A DNA stretch of 64,000 bases from Granulicella sp. (GTDB lineage Bacteria; Acidobacteriota; Terriglobia; Terriglobales; Acidobacteriaceae). Positions 59,199-64,000 of the stretch are shown here, in pieces. Positions within the stretch are counted from its first letter, which is position 1; each line of letters opens with the position of its first letter. The translations under genes were made by a program, and so were the position numbers. The notes beneath the pieces are model-generated. The model saw only the letters and a program-made list of their open reading frames with translations. It made no database searches and was not told where the DNA came from. The stretch covers positions 1 to 64,000 of the forward strand of contig DAHXNO010000199.1 of assembly GCA_027365345.1 (NCBI GenBank), written 5' to 3'.

Positions 59199-61996
59199 GG
59201 GTTGCCCTTGAGTTCGCGCTGCAGTTCGGCCAGGAGATGGAGAGCCTCGCGCGGGGTGAGGCCGTCGATGTCGAGTTCTTCGAGGCGGTCGACGATGCGT
59301 TGGGATAGGGGAGTGAACATGGTCATCTGGAGGTTGAGGGGGCGGCGTTCGGGGGCGAGGACCTCTGCGGCCTCGCGCACCTGCTGGTCTTCCGCGCGTT
59401 CATGGGCTTTGAGGACCTCACGGGCGCGGCTGATGACAGGGCCGGGAAGGCCGGCCAGGCGCGCCACCTCGATGCCGTAGCTTTTGCTGGCTGCTCCGGC
59501 TTCTACCGTGTGCAGAAAGACGATGCCGCCGGAGCTTTCGCGCACGGTGACACGCACGTTGCGCAGGCGAGAGAGGCGGTCCGCGAGCAGGGTGAGCTCG
59601 TGATAGTGGGTGGCGAAGAGGGTGCGGCAGCCGATGACGTTGTGCAGATGCTCGACGGTGGCCCAGGCGAGGGAGAGGCCGTCGTAGGTGGAGGTGCCGC
59701 GGCCCATCTCGTCGAGCAGAACCAGAGAGCGCGGAGAGGCGGTGTTGAGGATGGCGGCGGTCTCGGTCATCTCCACCATGAAGGTGGAGCGGCCGCGGGC
59801 GAGGTTGTCGGCGGCTCCGATGCGGGTGTAGATGCGATCGACCAGCCCGAGGCGCATGCTTTCGGCGGGCACGAAGGATCCGCACTGAGCGAGGATGACC
59901 AGCAGCGCAGCCTGGCGGAGGTAGGTACTTTTGCCGCCCATGTTGGGGCCGGTGATGAGCAAAAGGGATGGTCCGGCGTCGGGCGAGTCGAGGTTTGCGG
60001 GGTGGGCAGGGGTGGGGTTGGCGGAGCTTGCGTGGCTGGAGTCGAGGAGCAGGGAGTTGGGGATGAAGCGGCCGAGGCCCTGCTCTTCCATGCGGCGCTC
60101 GATGACCGGATGGCGGCCGGAGAGAATCTGGAGGATGCCGCTGGATTCGACCTGAGGACGCACCCAGCCGCGCAGGGCGGCGAGGTGGGCGAAGCAGCCG
60201 AGCAGATCAATGTGGGCGACCACGCGCGAGGTTTCGCGGATGCGGGAGGCGTTGCTGAGGAGTTGGCGGCGGAGCTCGGAGAAGATGCGGCGCTCGATCT
60301 CGGCGGAGCGCTCCTGGGCGGTGAGGAGTTTGACCTCGAGATCTTTGAGTTCCGGGGTGGTGAAGCGCTCGGCGTTGACCAGGGTCTGCTTGCGCTCGTA
60401 GTCGGAGGGGACGGATTTGGCGTTGGCCTTGGTGATTTCGATGTAGTACCCGAAGACGGAGTTGAAGCGGACTTTGAGGGAGGCGATGGAGGTGCGTTCG
60501 CGCTCCCGCTCCTCGATGGCGGCGATGTGTCGGCGAGCGGTGGAGGAGAGGGTGCGGAGATCGTCCAGGTTCGGGTCGACGCCCTCGCGGATGGCTCCTC
60601 CGTCGCTGAGGGCTACGGGTGGTTCGTCGATCAGGGTGCGGGCGATGAGCTCACTGAGGTCGTCGAGGGTATCGAAGGAGGCGGTGAAGGTGGCCCAGGG
60701 GCCGGAGGGGTTGGCGGTGACGAAGGCGGCGACGGCGGAGTGCAGGCCGGGAAGGCGGGCGAGTGTTTTGCCCAGCGCCACGACCTCGCGAGGGCCGGCG
60801 GTCTCCATGGAGACGCGGCCGAGGAGGCGCTCGATGTCCAGGATGCCCTCCATGGAGCGGCGCAGACCCTCACGGGCGCGCAGGTCGGTGACGGCCTGTG
60901 CGACGGCTTCCAGACGAGCCTGGATGGCAGGGAGCGATTGCATGGGGCGGAGGAGCTGGGCACGGAGGAGACGCTTGCCCATGGGCGTGCAGCAGGCGTC
61001 CAGCGTCCAGAAGAGGGTGGTCTGGGGGCCTTCGGCGGAGAAGAGCGGTTCCACCAGTTCCAGGTTGCGAACGCTGACGGCGTCGAGTTCGAGGGCGTCG
61101 TTGCGCTGGTAGAAGCGAAGGATGTCGAGGTGCTCCAGGGCTCCCTGCCTGGTGGCGCGGAGGTAGTGGACGATGGCTCCGGCGGCGATGGCCGCGGCTG
61201 TGTGGTGTTCCAGGCCGATACCGTCGAGGGAGTGCAGGCGCAGTTGCTGGCGGAGGAGAGGAAGCGCGTAGTCTTCGGTGAAGGCCCAGTCTTCCAGTTC
61301 GGTGCGCACTGCGCTGATCTCTGGTGCGGGGGAGTCTTGGGGGAGGGGTTCGGTTGTGGCGGTCTGCTGGAGTACGCCCTGGCGGGCGGCGGCGAGGCTG
61401 AGGTTGCCGAGTGCGGAGCTTTGGGAGCAGAGGATCTCTGCGGGGCGCATTCTGGACAACTCGTCCAAGGCGAGGGCCCAGGCGGATGGGCCGCTGAACT
61501 CGGTTGCGAGGAAGTCGCCGGTGGAGAGATCGAGCGCGGCGACGCCGACGGCGGCTGAGGATCCGGCGCCGGCGGCAGTGACGCCGGCCAGCCACTGGCT
61601 CTGGCTGGCGTCCAGGCTTGCATCTACGGCGGTGCCGGGGGTGAGGACGCGCGTGACCTCGCGGCGGACGATGGATTTGGCAGTCTTGGGGTCCTCCATC
61701 TGTTCGCAGAGCGCGACCCGGTAGCCTTTGCGCAACAGGCGCTGGAGGTAGGTTCCGGCGGAGTGGAAGGGAACGCCACACATGGGAACGGCGCGGGTTT
61801 TATCGCGAGAGGTAAGGGTGAGTTGCAGCTCTCGGGAGGCGACCAGAGCATCGTCGTAGAAGAGTTCGTAGAAGTCGCCCAGGCGGAAGAAGACCAGAGC
61901 ATCCGGGTGCGCATCTTTGGCGGCGCGGTACTGGCGCATGACCGGAGTGAGATCGCGGTCAGTTTCCGCAGCGGCTATGGGGCTGGACAGGGACAT
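59195..61996 (-). CDS. mutS: DNA mismatch repair ATPase MutS
   Basis: A 933-residue MutS, somewhat longer than the usual 850-880. The mismatch-reading FxE is in FFRLGDFYELFYDD near residue 40; domain I continues with VPMCGVPFHSAGTYLQRL. The ATPase has Walker A TGPNMGGKSTYLRQ near 685, the M/D loops LVLLDEMGRGTSTYDGLSLAW (Walker B) and ATHYHELT. It binds mismatches and recruits MutL, whose gene is not in the window. It is the first gene of a run with anmK and the binding lipoprotein, an odd mix of DNA repair and cell-wall functions. ATG follows GTCCATG context with weak Shine-Dalgarno. Confidence 0.97.
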   Translation of the reverse strand: MSLSSPIAAAETDRDLTPVMRQYRAAKDAHPDALVFFRLGDFYELFYDDALVASRELQLTLTSRDKTRAVPMCGVPFHSAGTYLQRLLRKGYRVALCEQMEDPKTAKSIVRREVTRVLTPGTAVDASLDASQSQWLAGVTAAGAGSSAAVGVAALDLSTGDFLATEFSGPSAWALALDELSRMRPAEILCSQSSALGNLSLAAARQGVLQQTATTEPLPQDSPAPEISAVRTELEDWAFTEDYALPLLRQQLRLHSLDGIGLEHHTAAAIAAGAIVHYLRATRQGALEHLDILRFYQRNDALELDAVSVRNLELVEPLFSAEGPQTTLFWTLDACCTPMGKRLLRAQLLRPMQSLPAIQARLEAVAQAVTDLRAREGLRRSMEGILDIERLLGRVSMETAGPREVVALGKTLARLPGLHSAVAAFVTANPSGPWATFTASFDTLDDLSELIARTLIDEPPVALSDGGAIREGVDPNLDDLRTLSSTARRHIAAIEERERERTSIASLKVRFNSVFGYYIEITKANAKSVPSDYERKQTLVNAERFTTPELKDLEVKLLTAQERSAEIERRIFSELRRQLLSNASRIRETSRVVAHIDLLGCFAHLAALRGWVRPQVESSGILQILSGRHPVIERRMEEQGLGRFIPNSLLLDSSHASSANPTPAHPANLDSPDAGPSLLLITGPNMGGKSTYLRQAALLVILAQCGSFVPAESMRLGLVDRIYTRIGAADNLARGRSTFMVEMTETAAILNTASPRSLVLLDEMGRGTSTYDGLSLAWATVEHLHNVIGCRTLFATHYHELTLLADRLSRLRNVRVTVRESSGGIVFLHTVEAGAASKSYGIEVARLAGLPGPVISRAREVLKAHERAEDQQVREAAEVLAPERRPLNLQMTMFTPLSQRIVDRLEELDIDGLTPREALHLLAELQRELKGNP

Positions 61997-62238
61997 GGAC
62001 GGTCAGGTCTAGGTGCCCAGAATATCGTAGATGGCGGGGTTGACGTTGCGCGTGGGACGAAGGCGGTGATGGGGCTGGACGCAGGAACTCGAAGCAGAAG
62101 TGCAACTTCTGGAAGAGGATGGGCTAGCGATTGAGTTCAGCGAGGTCCTGTCGGATGTTCCGCGGGAGATGGTACAGATCGCGTGGAGCAGTGTAGTATT
62201 TTGGGACAGTTTCATGTGCTGCTCAGGAGGAAACTCTG

Positions 62239-62475
62239 ATGGGTGTGCATCTGGATATCTGGCATGGAGGACGGCAGCGGGCGCATGCGCGGCGGGGAGG
62301 GTTCCGGCCTGTCCATTCGCTCGTCGAGATACCTGAGAAGGGGGCGTTCGTCGATCTGAGTGGATGGAAGATCGTCCGGCTGTCGATCGTGCTGCTGCTG
62401 GCGGTTCTGGGTTGGGTGGGGATACGTGTTCTGATGGCGGAAGTAGCGCGGCTGGTGGTGGGTTGGGTGTCCTGA
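62239..62475 (+). CDS. Small membrane protein (78 residues) upstream of the CcsA/HemX gene
   Basis: ATG 62239 is preceded by a perfect AGGAGG eight bases upstream. The protein has a polar, Arg/His-rich first half (MGVHLDIWHGGRQRAHARRGG), then one or two hydrophobic helices (IVRLSIVLLLAVLGWVGIRVLMAEVARLVVGWV). No family is recognised. The strong ribosome binding site and location 140 bases before the CcsA-like gene support a real, perhaps co-transcribed small protein. The opposite-strand frame over the same region is non-coding in appearance. Confidence 0.5.
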   Translation: MGVHLDIWHGGRQRAHARRGGFRPVHSLVEIPEKGAFVDLSGWKIVRLSIVLLLAVLGWVGIRVLMAEVARLVVGWVS

Positions 62476-62614
62476 CCGGGTCAGTGAGCGATGGAGTGCG
62501 CCGCGTTGGTGAGAGGCTTTTGCCGGGCGAGCTGCTGCGCTGGTGCGTGGCCATGGGCAGCAGGGGAGAGATATACTTAAAGCTCGCGCGGAATGAGTGT
62601 GCGGTGCTGAACGT

Positions 62615-63430
62615 ATGACTCTGGTTTGGCTTCGAGTTGCGGTGATCCTGTATGGCGTAGCCGCACTGGCGGTGCTACCGGCGGCGCTTTTTGACCGGCC
62701 TCGCTGGCGGCACATTGCCCTTCCAGCCGCTTTCATTGGGGCGTTTTTCCATTTTGTCTCCATCGCGGAGACGATGTATGCGGCGCATCGCGCGCTGCCT
62801 GTGGACACGCACGAGACGCTCTCCATGCTGGGTTTGCTGCTGGTGGCAGGATTTCTGCTGCTGGCCGCGCGTTACCGGACGATGAGCTTTGGAATCTTCC
62901 TGTTACCGATTGCCATGCTGATGGCGATGGTTCCGGCGTTTTATCCGGGACATGAGCGGATTGCGTACGCACCGGTGCGCCCGGGATGGATTCTGCTGCA
63001 CGTTGCGCTGCTGCTGGCGGCCTATGCGGCGATGGTTCTCTCGTTGATTGCGAGTCTTTTGTACCTGATTCAGGAACGGCGGCTGAAGAAGAAACAGATG
63101 GAGTCGAAGCGCGGGTGGTTGCCTCCGTTGGAGACGCTGGATCAGATTGGGCTGAACTCGCTGCGCATGGGGCTGCCGTGCATGACGGCCGGACTGCTGA
63201 TAGGGACGGTGCTGGCGTTGGTGACGAAGGGCACGGCGTTTTTTGCCGATCCCAAGGTGCTGCTTTCGTTTGCGATGTGGGTTGCGTACGTGCTGATGAT
63301 CTTTATCCGCAGGCACAGCGGGTTGCGGGGGCGGCGGGCGGTTTATTTGTCGAGTTTTGTGTTTTTGGTGATGATTGCGGTCTGGGCGGCGAACTCATTC
63401 TCTGCCGTGCATAGGTTCAAGACGCCATGA
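62615..63430 (+). CDS. Cytochrome c assembly (CcsA/HemX-type) membrane protein
   Basis: A 271-residue protein with about eight transmembrane helices, matching the CcsA/HemX family. Blocks such as RPGWILLHVALLLAAYAAMVLSLIASLLYLIQERRLKKK and FVDP-like loops (LVTKGTAFFADPKVLLSFAMWVAYVLMIFIRRH) and a final RRAVYLSSFVFLVMIAVW fit. ATG 62615 is preferred; GTG 62597 is an alternative. Its stop overlaps the hemA start (ATGA), the hemX-hemA arrangement known in other bacteria, so it is probably HemX-like and affects HemA level or heme export/assembly. Confidence 0.88.
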   Translation: MTLVWLRVAVILYGVAALAVLPAALFDRPRWRHIALPAAFIGAFFHFVSIAETMYAAHRALPVDTHETLSMLGLLLVAGFLLLAARYRTMSFGIFLLPIAMLMAMVPAFYPGHERIAYAPVRPGWILLHVALLLAAYAAMVLSLIASLLYLIQERRLKKKQMESKRGWLPPLETLDQIGLNSLRMGLPCMTAGLLIGTVLALVTKGTAFFADPKVLLSFAMWVAYVLMIFIRRHSGLRGRRAVYLSSFVFLVMIAVWAANSFSAVHRFKTP

Positions 63431-64000
63431 GTCCATTGCAGGATGAAGTGCGAGAAGCGGGGAAGACGGAGACGCCGGCGCAGAGTGCGACGCCGGCATC
63501 CGGGCTGCTGCTGCTGGGCGTGAACCATACCACGGCTCCGGTTGCCATGCGGGAGCGGCTGGCGATCCCTACCCACCGGCTGGCGGATGCAACGCGCACC
63601 CTGGTGGACCAGCCTGGGATTCGCGAGGCGATGATTCTCTCCACCTGCAACCGGGTGGAGCTTCTTACGGTTCACGACGAGGTGCTGAACGGGCCAAAGG
63701 CCGAGCAAGTGGTGAGGAGCGGCGCGCTGGCGGCGAATGGGCGAGGGCTGGCGATGAGGCTGGCTCGCTTTTTCGACGAGTATCTACAGGTAGGGATGAC
63801 GGACATTGAGCCGCATTTGTACCAGTACCGCGAGCGCGAGGCGATCCGGCATCTGTTCCGGGTAGCCAGTTCGCTGGATTCGATGGTGGTGGGCGAACCG
63901 CAGATTCTGGGTCAGGTGAAGCAGTCGTGGACGGTGGGCCGCGAGGTGGGAGCGGTGAAGTCGATGCTGGATCCGCTGCTGCAACGGGCCTTCTCTGTAG
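63427..64000 (+). CDS. hemA: Glutamyl-tRNA reductase (partial, C-terminus outside window)
   Basis: The first 191 residues of a glutamyl-tRNA reductase, which makes glutamate-1-semialdehyde for tetrapyrrole synthesis. Catalytic Cys74 is in ILSTCNRVEL; GVNHTTAPVAMRERLAI near 31, and HLFRVASSLDSMVVGEPQILGQVKQ near 145 are family signatures. The NADPH domain lies beyond the window. ATG 63427 overlaps the stop of the CcsA/HemX-like gene. A 25-residue polar N-terminal extension precedes the family start. Confidence 0.96.
   Translation, partial: MSPLQDEVREAGKTETPAQSATPASGLLLLGVNHTTAPVAMRERLAIPTHRLADATRTLVDQPGIREAMILSTCNRVELLTVHDEVLNGPKAEQVVRSGALAANGRGLAMRLARFFDEYLQVGMTDIEPHLYQYREREAIRHLFRVASSLDSMVVGEPQILGQVKQSWTVGREVGAVKSMLDPLLQRAFSV

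Noticed and set aside
57915-59480. 521-residue plus-strand frame opposite anmK
   Set aside because: Composition is repetitive (Gly, Ala, Glu) and it overlaps anmK completely; no start signal.
59402-61558. 718-residue plus-strand open frame opposite mutS
   Set aside because: It is the reverse complement shadow of mutS, has Gly/Glu/Val-biased composition and no domain. MutS is unmistakable on the other strand.
62009-62554. 181-residue minus-strand frame upstream of mutS
   Set aside because: Pro/Ser/Arg-biased with no start signal; the plus strand of the same region has a small gene with a perfect ribosome binding site.

Overview
The window is GC-rich (about 60%), densely coding bacterial DNA. 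It reads like a soil Acidobacteriota chromosome, Terriglobales-type (Terriglobus/Granulicella/Edaphobacter-like). The hints are the secreted glycoside hydrolases, a carboxypeptidase-regulatory-type TonB receptor remnant, CRTAC1 and sedolisin proteins, DUF5677/HipA-like proteins and stand-alone SpoIIE-type phosphatases. The taxonomic call is inference from gene content; no rRNA is present. Two tRNAs occur (Arg-ACG, Gln-CUG). I saw no CRISPR array and no intact insertion sequence.

Layout. 0-5.2 kb: a Kdp potassium-uptake locus (kdpA partial, kdpF, a 32-residue overlapping mini-ORF, kdpE). KdpD is split into two divergently transcribed genes, a sensor-domain protein and a membrane histidine kinase. 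5.6-13.5 kb: a TonB-receptor remnant, three CxxC carboxymuconolactone-decarboxylase paralogs, an MFS transporter, a GH63-type glycosidase preceded by an operator-like repeat cluster, and a GH54 arabinofuranosidase. 13.6-28.6 kb: sedolisin protease, an isoaspartyl-peptidase/amidohydrolase operon, GH16 glucanase, DUF5677 and HipA-like proteins, a gamma-glutamyltransferase-like enzyme, an FHA-GAF-SpoIIE phosphatase, DoxX and an ACS-family MFS transporter. 28.8-32.0 kb: a compact redox cluster of diheme cytochrome, orphan ModA-like binding protein and Tat-exported DsrE-like protein, with a truncated heme-copper-oxidase-like ORF and a small membrane protein upstream.

32.4-36.3 kb: tRNA-Arg, HMA-like and TlpA-like proteins, a glycosyltransferase and a pterin module (two overlapping PTPS-family genes and folE). 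36.36-40.73 kb: a probable decayed integrative element between folE and truB. It is bounded by a 14-bp direct repeat and carries ATGGGTTG arm-type repeats, an excisionase-like HTH, a DUF4143 ATPase, an HTH/nucleotidyltransferase toxin-antitoxin-like pair (the NTase frameshifted), a nuclease fragment and an integrase wreck. 40.8-48.2 kb: truB, a TesA-like esterase divergent from YbbA/YbbP-like ABC genes, and a large lipoprotein. 48.4-54.1 kb: a second SpoIIE phosphatase, tRNA-Gln, a glutaredoxin-like protein, an HTH-Mop (ModE-like) regulator divergent from an outer-membrane protein with a ModE-like operator between them, and a CRTAC1 protein.

54.4-56.2 kb: a fluoride-response locus. A fluoride riboswitch overlaps an intrinsic terminator and is followed by crcB (apparent CTG start) and two genes carrying three DUF190 domains. 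56.4-64 kb: a tightly overlapping mutS-anmK-peptide-binding-lipoprotein operon, then a small membrane protein, a CcsA/HemX-type protein and hemA (partial).

The best leads for new biology are the split divergent KdpD, the fluoride riboswitch/CTG-start crcB/DUF190 locus, the HTH-Mop regulator with its candidate ModE-type site, the cytochrome/ModA-like/DsrE cluster, and the decayed island with its toxin-antitoxin-like pair.
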